DNA of 35,383 nucleotides from Nitrospinaceae bacterium (lineage in GTDB: Bacteria > Nitrospinota > Nitrospinia > Nitrospinales > Nitrospinaceae), in the NCBI GenBank assembly GCA_029261395.1, contig JAJDBJ010000001.1, positions 1 through 35,383 of the forward strand, given 5' to 3'. A program made the position numbers and the translations under genes. Positions 24,459-33,274 of this stretch are shown piece after piece; the stretch's first letter is position 1; each line of letters opens with the position of its first letter. The notes under the pieces were generated by a model. The model had not been told where the DNA came from, did not search any database, and was given only the letters and a program-made list of their open reading frames with translations.

Positions 24459-27095
24459 TCACTTGAGCAGGGAAGGGACCATCTCCAACGCTTCGTCCAG
24501 TTTCTCGGGTTTGGAGCCCCCGGCCTGTGCCATATCCGGCCGCCCGCCGCCTTTTCCACCGACCATCGCCGCCACTTCCTTGAGCAGGTTGCCGGCATGA
24601 TAACGATCCTCTAAATCTTTGGTGACGCCTGCCGCCAGGATCACTTTACCGTTGTCCGCGGCACCAGCCACCACGACAACCGATTTCAACTGATTTTTGG
24701 CGTTGTCGATAAATGTCCGCAGGGTCTTGGCATCGACACCCTCCAGCTTTTTGACCAGCAGGGAGACGTCTCCGATTTTCTGCACGTCATCTTCCAGACT
24801 GGAGCCGTTGGCTTTGCCGCTCACCATTTTTTCCTTGAGTGACGCTACCTGCTTCTCCAACTCCTTGTTCTTCTCAATGAGTTTCTGGAGCTTCTTCAAT
24901 TCTTCATCCGGTTGAGCCTTGATGAGCGAACGGATGCTACCCAGATTATCGAACTCTTTTTGAATGCGCTCGTAGGCACCCGGACCCGTCACCGCTTCGA
25001 TGCGCCGCACGCCGGATGCGATCCCCGTTTCCTGGATAATCTTGAAGAACCCGATATTTCCCGTCGCGGATACATGGGTGCCGCCGCACAACTCCTTGCT
25101 GAAGCCGGGCACGGAAACTACCCGCACGCTGTCGCCATATTTTTCGCCGAACAACGCGACCGCGCCTTTCTCCAGCGCGGTTTCGATATCCATCTCGTCG
25201 GTATCCACCGCAATGTTCTCGCGGATCTTTTCGTTGACCAGCGCCTCGATGCGCGCCCGTTCTTTGTCGGTCAGTGGCGAGAAGTGCGTGTAGTCGAACC
25301 GCAACCGGTTCGGTCCCACCAGCGATCCTCCCTGCTTGACGTGCCCACCCAGTACTTCCTTCAGCGCGGCATGTAACAGATGCGTCGCCGAATGGTTGAG
25401 CGCAGTATCGTTGCGTTTCATTGCGTCCACTTCCAGTGTCAACGGATCGGAAGCCTTCACCGTGCCCTGCATGACCTTGGCGTGATGCACAATCAGATTC
25501 GGCAGGGGTTTGGTGGTGTTGATGATATCGAGCAACACGTGATCGTTGTACGCCCGCCCGATGTCGCCGATCTGTCCGCCGGACTCGCCGTAAAACGGAG
25601 TCTGGTCGACCAGCAGATCGCATTCGTCACCTTCATTCACCGAGTCTACGCGCTTGTTGTTTTTGATGAGGGTGACCACTGTGCCTTCGCCATGCGTGTT
25701 GCCGTAGCCTGTAAATTTTGACGCGCCGCTTTTCTGGAGCACTTCGTTGAAAATCGGGGAGACGGCGCTTTCGCCCGACCCTTTCCACGAGGCCATGGCT
25801 TTTTGCTTCTGCTCCTGCATGGCTTTGTTGAATCCGTCCATGTCGAGCGTGTAGCCAGTGTCCTTCGCGGTTTCCTCGACGAGGTCGACGGGAAAGCCGA
25901 ACGTGTCGTACAGTTTAAAAATTTCTTCGCCGGGGATGGTCGTGGACTTGTTCTTCTTCATGTTGTCGAGGATTTCGTCCAGCCGTTGCGTACCGACAGT
26001 GAGTGTCGTGTTGAAATTGTCTTCCTCGTTGGTGACGACCTTCTGGATGAAGTCGTGGTTCACCGCCAGGTCGGGATACACATCCTGAAACTTGGCGATG
26101 ACGTCTTCGGTGATGTGGTGGAAGAACGGGTCCTTGTGCTCCAGCAGTTTGCCGTGACGCAATGCCCGCCGCATGATCCGCCTCAGCACATAACCGCGCC
26201 CTTCGTTGGAAGGCAAAACGCCATCGTTAATAAGGAACGTACACGCCCGTGCATGATCGGCGATCACTCGCAGGGATACATCGGTCTCCGGGTTCTGGTT
26301 GTGCTTCTTGCCGGTGATCTTGCCGACGTGCTCAATGATGCTCATCAACAGGTCGGAATCGTAATTGCTCGGCTTGCCCTGAATGACCGCCGCCAGGCGT
26401 TCGAGGCCCATGCCGGTGTCGATGCACGGATTGGGCAGAGGTGTCATCTTGCCGGATTCGTCACGCTCGTACTGCATGAACACCAGGTTCCACACTTCGA
26501 GATAGCGGTCGCAGTCGCATCCGACCGTGCAGGTCGGCTTGCCGCATCCCAGTGCCTCGCCCTGGTCCACGAAGATCTCCGAGCAGGGACCGCACGGGCC
26601 GGTAGGGCCCATGGACCAGAAATTATCCTCGTCGCCGAATCGGAAAATCCGGTCGTCGGTCAGCTTGATTTCCGTCTTCCACAGCTCGAACGCCTCGTCG
26701 TCGTCCTTGTAAACCGAGGCGTACAGCTTATCGACGGGGATCTTCATCTCCTTGGTCAGGAAATCCCAGGCGTAGATGATGGCGTCCTTCTTGAAATAGT
26801 CGCCGAACGAGAAATTTCCCAGCATTTCGAAGAAGGTATGATGCCGCGCGGTGCGTCCGACCTGTTCGAGGTCGTTGTGCTTGCCCCCGGCGCGCACGCA
26901 TTTCTGGGACGATGCGGCGCGGGTGTAGCCCGGCTTCTCCTGCCCGAGGAACACGTTCTTGAACGGCACCATCCCCGCGTTGACGAACAACAGGGTCGGG
27001 TCGTTCTTCGGCACCAGCGAATCACTCGCCACCACCGTGTGGCCGCGTTCCGCGAAAAAGTCCAGAAATCGTTTGCGTATCTCGTTACCAGTCAT
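24459..27095 (-). CDS. alaS: Alanyl-tRNA synthetase
   Basis: It charges tRNA-Ala and clears mischarged Ser/Gly. All domains are present in the 878-residue protein. The class II core has motif 1 near residues 30-50 (NDPTLLFVNAGM) and motif 2 near 85-100 (RHHTFFEMLGNFSFGDYF), followed by the GPTGPCGPCSEI region (163-174). The editing-domain zinc ligands are HSATH (568-572) and CGGTH (670-674). The C-terminal C-Ala domain has GGKGGGRPDMAQAGG near the end. Length equals the usual bacterial enzyme (about 875). It is clearly GC-richer than the genes to its left and looks like native core genome. A long open frame on the opposite strand (25803-27260) is an antisense artefact. Confidence 0.98.
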   Translation of the reverse strand: MTGNEIRKRFLDFFAERGHTVVASDSLVPKNDPTLLFVNAGMVPFKNVFLGQEKPGYTRAASSQKCVRAGGKHNDLEQVGRTARHHTFFEMLGNFSFGDYFKKDAIIYAWDFLTKEMKIPVDKLYASVYKDDDEAFELWKTEIKLTDDRIFRFGDEDNFWSMGPTGPCGPCSEIFVDQGEALGCGKPTCTVGCDCDRYLEVWNLVFMQYERDESGKMTPLPNPCIDTGMGLERLAAVIQGKPSNYDSDLLMSIIEHVGKITGKKHNQNPETDVSLRVIADHARACTFLINDGVLPSNEGRGYVLRRIMRRALRHGKLLEHKDPFFHHITEDVIAKFQDVYPDLAVNHDFIQKVVTNEEDNFNTTLTVGTQRLDEILDNMKKNKSTTIPGEEIFKLYDTFGFPVDLVEETAKDTGYTLDMDGFNKAMQEQKQKAMASWKGSGESAVSPIFNEVLQKSGASKFTGYGNTHGEGTVVTLIKNNKRVDSVNEGDECDLLVDQTPFYGESGGQIGDIGRAYNDHVLLDIINTTKPLPNLIVHHAKVMQGTVKASDPLTLEVDAMKRNDTALNHSATHLLHAALKEVLGGHVKQGGSLVGPNRLRFDYTHFSPLTDKERARIEALVNEKIRENIAVDTDEMDIETALEKGAVALFGEKYGDSVRVVSVPGFSKELCGGTHVSATGNIGFFKIIQETGIASGVRRIEAVTGPGAYERIQKEFDNLGSIRSLIKAQPDEELKKLQKLIEKNKELEKQVASLKEKMVSGKANGSSLEDDVQKIGDVSLLVKKLEGVDAKTLRTFIDNAKNQLKSVVVVAGAADNGKVILAAGVTKDLEDRYHAGNLLKEVAAMVGGKGGGRPDMAQAGGSKPEKLDEALEMVPSLLK

Positions 27096-27252
27096 AGAAC
27101 CCTAGATTATATATTAATATTCCATAGATTATATACGGTATTTCCTGTTTGGATTCAACCGGTTCGGGGGAGGGGTAATGTCGCCCTTCGACAGGCTCAG
27201 GATGACATATTGGGTTTAGCATCACGATGGCGGAGGTTTCAGCTTATGAATA

Positions 27253-27276
27253 TGTTATAATGCTTTTCAATAGGAG
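27253..27276 (+). promoter_or_regulatory. Extended -10 promoter and ribosome-binding site of toxin-antitoxin operon
   Basis: TGTTATAAT at 27253-27261 is an extended -10 (TGn plus perfect TATAAT); the -35 is poor. AGGAG at 27272-27276 lies 9 bases before the antitoxin ATG at 27286. Confidence 0.6.
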
Positions 27277-27285
27277 TGACTGCAT

Positions 27286-27531
27286 ATGACTGAATCCAGT
27301 GGAAATGTTACCGTACGCCTGCAAGGGGAAACCCGCAAAAAACTCGACCATATAGCGACAGACCTCGACCGGTCCCGCAATTGGCTGATCAACGAGGCCA
27401 TTGAAAACTATCTGGACGTGTACGAGTGGCAGGAAAAGAAAATCCGGGAACGTCTCAATAAAGCCGAGAAAAAGGGAAAGTTCCGCACCGCGAAGCAGGT
27501 GAGCAAGGTCGTTGATTCCTTCAAGCCATGA
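27286..27531 (+). CDS. CopG/RHH-type antitoxin
   Basis: The 81-residue protein has an N-terminal ribbon-helix-helix: GNVTVRLQGETRKKLDHIATDLDRSRNWLINEAIENYLDVYEW. A strand (VTVRL), helix A and helix B with 'RSRNWLINEAIENYL' are typical of CopG/ParD-like antitoxins. A basic C-terminal tail probably wraps the toxin. The stop overlaps the toxin start (ATGA), the usual TA arrangement. It is preceded by an extended -10 and likely represses its own promoter. Confidence 0.9.
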   Translation: MTESSGNVTVRLQGETRKKLDHIATDLDRSRNWLINEAIENYLDVYEWQEKKIRERLNKAEKKGKFRTAKQVSKVVDSFKP

Positions 27532-27827
27532 TGGACGTGGTCTGGTTGGAGGAGGCGGTCAGCGATCTGAAAACGATTGGTGATTACATCGCGGAGGAAA
27601 ATAAAGAGGCCGCCTATCAAGTATTGATCCAGATCCAGGCCGCGGCGGATTCCCTTGCACATCACCCGGAGATCGGACGGCCCGGTCGGGTCAAAAAGAC
27701 TCGCGAGCTGGTCATTACCGGATTACCCTACATCCTTCCTTATTATATAAAGAATAACGAAGTCCGCATTCTCGCCGTAATGCACTCCGCTCGCAAATGG
27801 CCGGGTGATTTTACCGGCAAACCCTGA
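27528..27827 (+). CDS. ParE/RelE-superfamily toxin
   Basis: This 99-residue protein shows the ParE pattern: VVWLEEAVSDLKTIGDYIAEENKEAAYQVLIQIQAAADSLAHHPEIGRPGRVKKTRELVITGLPYILPYYIKNNEVRILAVMHSARKWP. The 'A..DL..I.dyia', 'L...P..GR.g...gtREl' and 'yviyY...v.il.vlH..r.wp' elements are all present, and the length is normal. ParE toxins poison DNA gyrase, while RelE relatives cut mRNA; the text fits ParE better. Its start overlaps the antitoxin stop by four bases. A 169-base inverted-repeat element begins 12 bases after its stop. Confidence 0.9.
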   Translation: MMDVVWLEEAVSDLKTIGDYIAEENKEAAYQVLIQIQAAADSLAHHPEIGRPGRVKKTRELVITGLPYILPYYIKNNEVRILAVMHSARKWPGDFTGKP

Positions 27828-27839
27828 CCAGAGCACCGA

Positions 27840-28008
27840 TTATCCACAGATGAACACAGATGAACACAGATGAACCCAAAAAATGTCATTCTGAGGGGAG
27901 CGAAGAATCTGGGTTTTTTGTCAGAATAAAAAGATAGAGGAGGAATCACCCCAGCCCCTCTTTACAAGAGGGGCTTATCGGTGTTTATCTGTGTTCATCT
28001 GTGGATAA
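27840..28008. repeat. Inverted-repeat element (28-base ends, one mismatch)
   Basis: TTATCCACAGATGAACACAG begins the left end (27840-27867) and its inverted copy forms the right end (27981-28008), with one mismatch in 28. The left end also contains three direct copies of CACAGATGAA (27845-27874). The 113-base middle has a CATTCTGAGGGGAGCGAAGA segment resembling dispersed intergenic repeats of many bacteria, and a small GCCCCTC/GAGGGGC hairpin (27954-27974). No coding capacity. It may be a MITE-like or REP-like repeat, or a bidirectional terminator between the toxin and cheW. Confidence 0.8.
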
Positions 28009-28138
28009 AATTGGGTCCAGCGTCACGCTGGCCTATCTCTTCTATTAGAAGGGTTTCCTTTTGCTTTGCAAGGTAAATCGCCAGGGAATATCACCTACCG
28101 AAATTCCGGCGCAGGCGCAAGTGCGTCTGTCTGGGGGG

Positions 28139-28594
28139 TCAGGAAGAAGAGGCCAGGCCTTCGGAGGTGGATACGTCGGCGGCTTTGGCGGCGTCGAGGA
28201 TCATCAACAGTTTCCCGTCGAGCTTGTAGACACCGGTGACCAGTTCGCGGGTGGAGTCGTCCACCGTACTCGGAGCTTCTTCGAATGTTTCTTCATCCAC
28301 TTCCAATACGTCGCCGATGGAATCAACCAGAAAGCTGATCACTTCGTCATTGGTTTGGACGACGACGTTCATGGGCTTTTGGTCTGCCTCGCGTGGCGGG
28401 AGTTGCATCCGGGTGCGGAGGTCAATGGCGGTGATGATCTGGCCGCGCAGATTGATCAGGCCTTTGATTTCCGGGGCGGCCAGGGGCACTTCGGTTATCT
28501 CCTGATAGCGCAGGACTTCCTGCACAGTGAGGACCTCGATGCCGAACAGGGTATCGTTGATATAAAACGTACAGAACTGTTTGGGGGCCGCCAT
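28139..28594 (-). CDS. cheW: Chemotaxis coupling protein CheW
   Basis: CheW links chemoreceptors to the CheA kinase. The 151-residue protein has the CheW SH3-like double-barrel signature: FCTFYINDTLFGIEVLTVQEVLRYQEITEVPLAAPEIKGLINLRGQIITAIDLRTRMQLP, then VVVQTNDEVISFLVDSIGDVLEV. The hallmark 'I.GliNLRG.i..viDl' is intact. Length is typical. It has a GAGGA site before the ATG and no adjacent che genes in the window, so it may serve an orphan receptor set or be an extra copy. Confidence 0.95.
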   Translation of the reverse strand: MAAPKQFCTFYINDTLFGIEVLTVQEVLRYQEITEVPLAAPEIKGLINLRGQIITAIDLRTRMQLPPREADQKPMNVVVQTNDEVISFLVDSIGDVLEVDEETFEEAPSTVDDSTRELVTGVYKLDGKLLMILDAAKAADVSTSEGLASSS

Positions 28595-28822
28595 AGGGGG
28601 ATTCCTCTTGATCGGTTAAACGTCATCCGCCTGAAAAGGGTACTCCTGCATTAAACACGATTTTTCAATATAAATCAAATTAACTGTGTATGTTATTTTA
28701 TTTATTTTTCTTCGGTATTCGATTAGACTGAGTTACGGGATTAAAATCAATACGATGCAAAATCTGTATGGATTCCGATTCCGGCAACTCAACAAATCAA
28801 TTTTTCTGTGGGAGAAAATCCA

Positions 28823-29518
28823 ATGGTGGCCAGGCAAACTATCGGGGGAACCCGAAGATTGGGATTGCAGATCGCAATCGGGATGCTTCTTTTAATACTT
28901 CCCATGCAGGCGCAGGCGGGCGTGGTGGGAATCGGGGTGACTGGTAAAGCGGGTACCACGGGTTTGGGAGTGGACGTGACCGTACCTCTGGTCAGCAATT
29001 GGCTGAACTTGAGGGGCGGGTACAATTTTGGAGAACTGCGGCCTTCCATAGCCCAGGCCGGAATCGATTATAAAAGCGACGTGCATTTTGAATCCGTGCC
29101 CATTCTGCTGGACCTGCATCCGTTCCATGGCAACTTCCGGGTCACCGGCGGCGTGTTCTACAACAGGAACGAATTGGATTTATCATCCACCGTGGATGCC
29201 AGCACCGTGGGTAATGGTAGTAGCTCGGGAACCGCAACGCTGAACGCCAATGTCGCGTGGTCCAAGGACTTTGCGCCTTACCTCGGAATCGGCTGGGGCA
29301 ATGCGGCGGATGACAATACGCTGGATTTGCCGATTGCTGTGGGATTTTCGCTGGATATCGGCGCGTTTTACCAGGGCAGTCCAAGTGTTTTATTATCCGA
29401 CAGCTCCGGTTCGGTAAACCCGGCGGATTTGGAGGCGGAACGACAACAACTCGAAGATGATTTGAGCGGCTTTAAATTTTACCCGGTCGTCACGGTAGGG
29501 ATTCACATCCGCTTCTGA
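28823..29518 (+). CDS. Putative outer-membrane beta-barrel protein
   Basis: The start is set at ATG 28823, behind GGGAG, rather than the upstream GTG (28808). A signal peptide (about 10-34: IAIGMLLLILPMQAQA) leads into a glycine-rich mature part with alternating hydrophobic strands: VVGIGVTGKAGTTGLGVDVTVPL, WLNLRGGYNFGEL, FRVTGGVFYNRNELDL, APYLGIGWGNA. It ends in ...VGIHIRF, and a C-terminal Phe is the classical BAM recognition signal. The size (about 231 residues) fits an 8-stranded barrel. A related family of porin-like proteins has 'aPYlGiGwgn' before the last strands. Ligand unknown. Downstream genes run in the opposite direction. Confidence 0.82.
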   Translation: MVARQTIGGTRRLGLQIAIGMLLLILPMQAQAGVVGIGVTGKAGTTGLGVDVTVPLVSNWLNLRGGYNFGELRPSIAQAGIDYKSDVHFESVPILLDLHPFHGNFRVTGGVFYNRNELDLSSTVDASTVGNGSSSGTATLNANVAWSKDFAPYLGIGWGNAADDNTLDLPIAVGFSLDIGAFYQGSPSVLLSDSSGSVNPADLEAERQQLEDDLSGFKFYPVVTVGIHIRF

Positions 29519-29530
29519 TTCAGAAATTCC

Positions 29531-30271
29531 CTACTGAATAATCAACACCTTGAGGTTGGGCAGGTCTGACATTTTTTCGAGGAACGGAATCTGTTCAGGC
29601 TCCACCGCGCTGGCGGTGAGATCCAGATATTCCAGGTTCGGCAGATGCTTGGAACGGATCAGGGCTTCGATCCCCTTTGAAGTGATTTGATTGCGGAACA
29701 GGTCCAGCCGCTTGAGGTTCCCCAGGTGCGGCGAATTGGCAATGGCGATGGCTCCCTCGTCTCCGACTTCATTCGCCCCCAGGTCCAGCAGAGTGACTTG
29801 CGCCATCTTCTCCGATTGCACCAACAGTATCACCCCTTCGTCCCCCAACTGATTTTTCATCAGGTTGAGCTCCGTGAGGTTATTGAAGTGCGCCGAACCG
29901 ATCAGGCTTTTGATGCCATCGGCTGTGACTTTGTTGTCCCATAGAAATAATTTATCGACGTGTTGAAACGTCGGCGACTCCGACAGGATAGCCACGCCGT
30001 CATCCCCCAGTCTGTTCGTTTTCAACGCCAGCGACCGGACGTTTTTAACCTTTTCCGTTTTCGCCAGAAGCCGCATGCCTTTGACGCCGATCCTTTTATT
30101 CTGCAGACTGACACTCAGGCCGTCTTCACTGGTACCCTTCGCGATGATCTTGGGCAGATCTTGCGCTTTAGTGCTGGCCCCGGTGGTGCCATCGTAGCCG
30201 GAGCGGCAGGCGGGCAGGAGCAGTCCCAGCAATAATACGAGCAGGCCGAAGTGTTTGCAGAATTTCATCAT
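29531..30271 (-). CDS. Leucine-rich repeat (RNI-like) lipoprotein
   Basis: A lipoprotein signal (LLVLLLGLLLPACRSG, Cys at about 22) is followed by seven or eight RNI-type repeats of about 24 residues, e.g. LFLWDNKVTADGIKSLIGSAHFNNL and LDLGANEVGDEGAIAIANSPHLGNL. The consensus equals that of the LRR proteins at 10424 and 19825 (L-x-L-x-x-N-x-[IVL]-x-x-x-G-x-x-x-[LI]-x-x-S). The protein is probably anchored in a membrane leaflet facing the periplasm. It is 44 bases downstream of an FGE-like gene, repeating the LRR/FGE-like association seen in the mer-like block. ATG 30271 or the adjacent 30268 are equally possible starts. Confidence 0.87.
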   Translation of the reverse strand: MMKFCKHFGLLVLLLGLLLPACRSGYDGTTGASTKAQDLPKIIAKGTSEDGLSVSLQNKRIGVKGMRLLAKTEKVKNVRSLALKTNRLGDDGVAILSESPTFQHVDKLFLWDNKVTADGIKSLIGSAHFNNLTELNLMKNQLGDEGVILLVQSEKMAQVTLLDLGANEVGDEGAIAIANSPHLGNLKRLDLFRNQITSKGIEALIRSKHLPNLEYLDLTASAVEPEQIPFLEKMSDLPNLKVLIIQ

Positions 30272-30315
30272 GACGTTACCTCTATGAGTTCGGTTGTTGA
30301 AAGGTCCACACTAAA

Positions 30316-31092
30316 CTATTTTGCGCACCGGAAGCCGAGATAATTATTGCGGCGATTCGGCAGGTTTTTGCCTCGCACCGCGATCCGTGCCAGATCCATG
30401 TTGGAAAACCACGAGCCGCCCTTGATCACTCGAAACTGTTTTCCGTAAAAATCGTTGGGATGAGTGTTCCCCGGGTGCGGCTGATACCAGTCCGCCGTCC
30501 ATTCCCAGACATTGCCGGCCATATCACGAATGCCGTAAGGGCTGGCACCGTACGGGTCGCGTCCGACTGGCGCGGAATAGCGGTAGCCGTCAATTTTACC
30601 ACGAACGTTGGCCTTGGTTTTGTCGGGTTCGTTGCCCCAGGGATAAGCCCGGCCGTCGGTGCCCCGCGCCGCCTTTTCCCACTCCGCCTCGGTGGGCAGC
30701 CGTTTCCCCACCGTTGCGCAGTAGTCCACCGCTTCCTGCCAGGTGACGCCCACCACCGGTTGATGGTCCTGATTGAATCGTTCGTTGTCTATGAACTTGG
30801 GAGCGGGCGCACCAGTTTGTTGTATATACAATCGGTACTGACCCATGGTCACTTCGGTTTTATCTATCTTGTAAGCCTTCAAATGAACGGTGTGTGCCGG
30901 GGTTTCGTCGCGGTAATAGTCCAGGGACTCAGAGAAGAAAGTTTTCGCCGCCCACTCGATATCTTTATCAGAGCTTCCCATGGTGAACTCGCCGGAAGCA
31001 ATGGTGATCATTTCCGTGGGTGGGATGGGCGGCGTGGCCCCCAGTGGCAGGGGAGTGATGAGCACTAGAATCAGCCCGAGGATTCCCTTCAT
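30316..31092 (-). CDS. Exported FGE-sulfatase-like (SUMF1-fold) protein
   Basis: A signal peptide (KGILGLILVLITPLPLGA) is followed at once by a single FGE-sulfatase domain: MITIASGEFTMGSSDKD, ETPAHTVHLKAYKIDKTEVT, VVGVTWQEAVDYCATVGKRLPTEAEWEKAARG, YGIRDMAGNVWEWTADW and VIKGGSWFSN...YLGFRCAK. Compared with formylglycine-generating enzyme, the two catalytic cysteines after GGSW are missing, so catalysis by that mechanism is unlikely. It lacks the TPR-like front part of the two copies at 15349 and 16687. It starts 10 bases after the leuD stop, so it may be transcribed from the leuCD promoter, an odd partner for leucine synthesis. Confidence 0.88.
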   Translation of the reverse strand: MKGILGLILVLITPLPLGATPPIPPTEMITIASGEFTMGSSDKDIEWAAKTFFSESLDYYRDETPAHTVHLKAYKIDKTEVTMGQYRLYIQQTGAPAPKFIDNERFNQDHQPVVGVTWQEAVDYCATVGKRLPTEAEWEKAARGTDGRAYPWGNEPDKTKANVRGKIDGYRYSAPVGRDPYGASPYGIRDMAGNVWEWTADWYQPHPGNTHPNDFYGKQFRVIKGGSWFSNMDLARIAVRGKNLPNRRNNYLGFRCAK

Positions 31093-31102
31093 AAGGTCCG
31101 CC

Positions 31103-31666
31103 TCAGCTGGGACTCAGGCCCGCTTTTTTGGCGTATTCGAAAATATTTCCGGCTTCAATGATTTCGATTACGTCGCCGAGAGAATTCAGAGAATAGGTTT
31201 TGTTCTGCGTCTCGTTGGTGAGGGTGTAGTTTTCCAGGTCAATGGTGAGCTCGTCCCCGGTTTGGATTTCGTCCGTCAATTTTTGCTTCGCTTCCAGCGG
31301 GATGAAGAATCCGCCGTCGATTGAGTTGCGGTAAAAGATGCGAGCATAACTTTCCGCCACCACCGCCTGAACGCCGGCGATTTCCATGCAGGCGGGGGCG
31401 TGTTCGCGCGAGGAGCCGCACCCGAAATTGGACCCGCCGATGATAATTTTGAATTCGGACTGGTATTGCCCGTCCTTCACGAACGGAATGTTTCCCTTCG
31501 GCAGGCCGGAGTCTTCCACCGGTACACCGGACAACGCGAACTTGCCGTAGTTTTTGCTTTCCTCCGGATCGCTCAAGCTGTACACCAGATGCTCGGCGGG
31601 GATGATCTGGTCGGTGTCGATGTTGTTGCCTAATACGAAAGCGCGTCCCTGGATTTTCTTTTTCAT
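31103..31666 (-). CDS. leuD: 3-isopropylmalate dehydratase small subunit
   Basis: LeuD and LeuC isomerise 2-isopropylmalate to 3-isopropylmalate in leucine synthesis. The 187-residue protein has the swivel domain of the aconitase superfamily: GRAFVLGNNIDTDQIIPAEHLVY near the start and IIGGSNFGCGSSREHAP (about 77-93), the substrate-binding GSSREH motif. Length suits the bacterial/archaeal short LeuD type, about 160-200. It follows leuC by 36 bases in the same direction. The related homoaconitase small subunit is a possible alternative, but the pairing and size favour LeuD. Confidence 0.93.
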   Translation of the reverse strand: MKKKIQGRAFVLGNNIDTDQIIPAEHLVYSLSDPEESKNYGKFALSGVPVEDSGLPKGNIPFVKDGQYQSEFKIIIGGSNFGCGSSREHAPACMEIAGVQAVVAESYARIFYRNSIDGGFFIPLEAKQKLTDEIQTGDELTIDLENYTLTNETQNKTYSLNSLGDVIEIIEAGNIFEYAKKAGLSPS

Positions 31667-31702
31667 GGATCAATGGTTCCTTCAAAAAAACTTCGATAAG
31701 AA

Positions 31703-33010
31703 TTATACGCGTGCCGGAATGAATTCCCGTGGATCAGTCACGTACCCGGTCAGTGCCGATGCCGCGGCGGTGTAGGGCGACGCGAGGTAAACGGCGGACT
31801 GTTTCGATCCCATGCGCCCCGGAAAATTCCGATTGGTGGTCGAGATCACCACTTCCGTGCCATGGGTCCGGCCAAACGTGTCCTTGGGTCCGCCGAGACA
31901 GGCGGCGCAGGACGGCTCGCCGATGCGCGCGCCGGCATCCTCAAAAATCTGCGCCAGGCTTTTGCCGTCGATGGTTTCAGTTTGCAGAGCTTTTTCCACA
32001 TCCACAGTAGCCGGTACGATGTAAGTATCGATCTTCACCTTTTCGCCGTTCAAAATTTCAGCGGCGGCGATGAAGTCGGTGATCTTGCCACCGGTGCACG
32101 AGCCGATGTACGACCGGTCCAGCTTGACGTTCTTGCATTCCCGCGCCAGTGCCCGGTTGTCCGGCGAGTGCGGCTGAGCCACCACCGGTTCCAACTCGTC
32201 GGCCTTGTAAGTTTTGTTGAAACAGTATTTGGCGTCGGCGTCGGAATGATGCACCGTACCTTTTTTATCGGTGCGGCCTTTCAGGTACTCAAAGGTGGTG
32301 TTGTCCGCTTCGATCACGGCATTTTTGCCGCCCGCTTCGATGGCCATGTTGCACAGCGTCATGCGTTCTTCCATTGAAAATTGATACACCGCGTCGCCCG
32401 CCCATTCCATGGTGCGGTAGGTGGCGCCGTCGCATCCGATGTCGCCGATCACGTGCAGAAGAATATCCTTCGCCATGATGTAGGGCGCAAAGGTGCCGGT
32501 CCATTCGAAACGCATGGTTTCAGGAATCTTGACCCACAGTTTGCCGGTGCCGAGGATGAATGCGGCGTCGGTGTTGCCGATACCGGTGGAGAACATGCCG
32601 AACGCGCCGGAGGTGCAGGTATGCGAATCGGTGCCGAACAGTACTTCGCCGGGACGGTTGTGTCCTTCTTCAGCCAGTGCGACATGACAAACGCCCTTGT
32701 AATTCTCGGTGCCGACATCATAATAATAAGGAAGGTTTTGCTCCTTCGCGAATTCGCGGATGATATCGATGTTGCGATTGGCGTGGGGATCGGCGGTGAA
32801 AATATAATGATCGGGGATGATCACGACTTTTTCCCGGTCCCAGACCTTGGCGTTCTGGCCGAATTGTTTTTTGAAGATGCCGATGGTGCCCGGTCCGCAC
32901 ACGTCATGGGTCATCAGTACATCGACATCGACCCAGACGTTGTCGCCGGGGGAGACGGATGTTTTACCGGCGTGTTGCGCCAGGATTTTTTCGGTAATGG
33001 TCATTCCCAT
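31703..33010 (-). CDS. leuC: 3-isopropylmalate dehydratase large subunit
   Basis: This is the Fe-S large subunit partnering LeuD. Motifs are MTITEKILAQHAGK at the N-terminus, VFGTDSHTCTSGAFGMF-type text (LFGTDSHTCTSGAFG), and the cluster ligands in YIGSCTGGKITDF and EPSCAACLGG. The C-terminus carries NRNFPGRMGSK, as in all aconitase relatives. Length 435 fits the 420-residue prokaryotic subclass (shared by LeuC2 and homoaconitase). The ATG at 33010 is chosen because GGAG lies 7 bases upstream; a TTG (33016) and another ATG (33004) are in frame. About 260 bases separate it from the divergent transporter gene. Confidence 0.94.
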   Translation of the reverse strand: MGMTITEKILAQHAGKTSVSPGDNVWVDVDVLMTHDVCGPGTIGIFKKQFGQNAKVWDREKVVIIPDHYIFTADPHANRNIDIIREFAKEQNLPYYYDVGTENYKGVCHVALAEEGHNRPGEVLFGTDSHTCTSGAFGMFSTGIGNTDAAFILGTGKLWVKIPETMRFEWTGTFAPYIMAKDILLHVIGDIGCDGATYRTMEWAGDAVYQFSMEERMTLCNMAIEAGGKNAVIEADNTTFEYLKGRTDKKGTVHHSDADAKYCFNKTYKADELEPVVAQPHSPDNRALARECKNVKLDRSYIGSCTGGKITDFIAAAEILNGEKVKIDTYIVPATVDVEKALQTETIDGKSLAQIFEDAGARIGEPSCAACLGGPKDTFGRTHGTEVVISTTNRNFPGRMGSKQSAVYLASPYTAAASALTGYVTDPREFIPARV

Positions 33011-33274
33011 ATACAATCTCCGTAGGGAGGGGGTTGCAGTTCAGTTTTCGAGGTGGTTAGACGAAAAGCCCTCAAGTGTAATACTAAATTAACATTTTAA
33101 GGTTTCTGAGCGAACAAAAATTTTTTGAAAAGGCGAAGTAATCTCCAAATCAACAGGTTTTTATCCAAAATTGAGCCATAAACAGCTTCCTACCCGTCGG
33201 TGGCGGTTATAATATTGAAACGAACCCGTGATTAAGGTAGCTTGAAACCCTTTTAAACTCTTGAATTTAATCCA

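Noticed and set aside
25803-27260. A 485-codon open frame on the plus strand
   Set aside because: It is fully antisense to alaS, follows from the GC-rich codon pattern of that gene, and its translation has no recognisable domain.
27845-27874. Three tandem CACAGATGAA units considered as a CRISPR-like array
   Set aside because: The units are 10 bases with no spacers; they form part of the inverted-repeat element.
32381-33025. Long plus-strand open frame (214 codons) opposite leuC
   Set aside because: Antisense shadow of the aconitase-family gene; composition reflects the reverse strand.
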